From DAOTTI01 sp034437795 (lineage in GTDB: Bacteria; Chloroflexota; UBA11872; UBA12225): a DNA stretch of 6,242 bases. Below, piece by piece: positions 6,127 to 6,242 of this stretch (its first letter is position 1; each line of letters starts with the position of its first letter). The stretch covers positions 1 to 6,242 of the forward strand of contig DAOTTI010000185.1 of the NCBI GenBank assembly GCA_034437795.1, read 5' to 3'. Made by a program: the position numbers and the translations under genes. The notes below the pieces were generated by a model that worked only from the letters and a program-made list of their open reading frames with translations, was not told the DNA's origin and made no database searches.

Positions 6127-6240
6127 TCACCAGGTACATCTTGCGTGCCCGCCCCGCGCACGGGTCGGCTCCAGCGGGAGCAGGGGGCCGAGAGCTTCCC
6201 AGAGGTCGTCGCTGATCGGGTTCTTCGAGGCCACCTGGTA
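6127..6240 (-). pseudogene. Truncated IS5-type transposase, N-terminal remnant
   Basis: On the minus strand the frame reads VASKNPISDDLWEALGPLLP, then LEPTRARGG, then HARCTW and a TGA at 6127-6129. ISDDLWEALGPLLPLEP...RGG matches the start of IS5-group transposases (DUF4096-type: ISDELW..I.PLLPP....RGGRPR). A GTG at 6234 would give 35 residues, though the frame is open to within two bases of the window edge. Family members are about 130-280 residues long, and similarity ends after RGG where GRPR is expected, so this is a fragment. No terminal inverted repeat was recognised between it and the LuxR-type gene, only about 40 bp away. Confidence 0.65.
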
Positions 6241-6242
6241 GC

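Overview
The window is high-GC bacterial DNA (well over 60% G+C by eye) with strong G/C bias at third codon positions and clear Shine-Dalgarno sites. The gene families suggest an actinobacterium or a similar high-GC lineage such as Chloroflexota. This is an inference from composition and families; no rRNA or tRNA is present to settle it.

Layout: (a) 1-1293, plus strand. The 3' end of a small helix-turn-helix protein runs in from the left edge, followed by an XRE-type helix-turn-helix protein. Both look like accessory genes of a mobile or recombinase-linked region. (b) 1294-1941 has no convincing intact gene. It holds two perfect 37-bp direct repeats 72 bp apart, a shorter inverted partial copy of the repeat start, a 15-bp palindrome and a possibly decayed reading frame. 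(c) 1942-6087, minus strand, is a compact three-gene cluster. In order of transcription it is a TPR/LuxR-type regulator, an alpha/beta-hydrolase-fold protein, and a berberine-bridge-type FAD-linked oxidoreductase. The last two overlap by 4 bp (ATGA) and are probably translationally coupled. (d) 6127-6240, minus strand, is the N-terminal remnant of an IS5-type transposase lying directly upstream of the regulator.

How the genes may work together: the regulator has a long TPR-like sensor region and a C-terminal LuxR DNA-binding domain. It probably controls its own cluster, which makes a flavoenzyme with one histidyl-type FAD attachment site and a hydrolase-fold partner. The most unusual point is that this partner lacks both the nucleophilic serine (glycine in its place) and the catalytic histidine (aspartate in its place), so it is unlikely to be an ordinary serine hydrolase. 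Inverted repeats sit just before the translation starts of the regulator and of the hydrolase-like gene and are candidate control sites.

The cluster is bordered by mobile-element debris on the right and by recombinase-type accessory genes plus repeats on the left, so it may be cargo in a variable region. No complete defence system, CRISPR-Cas locus or intact mobile element is visible.
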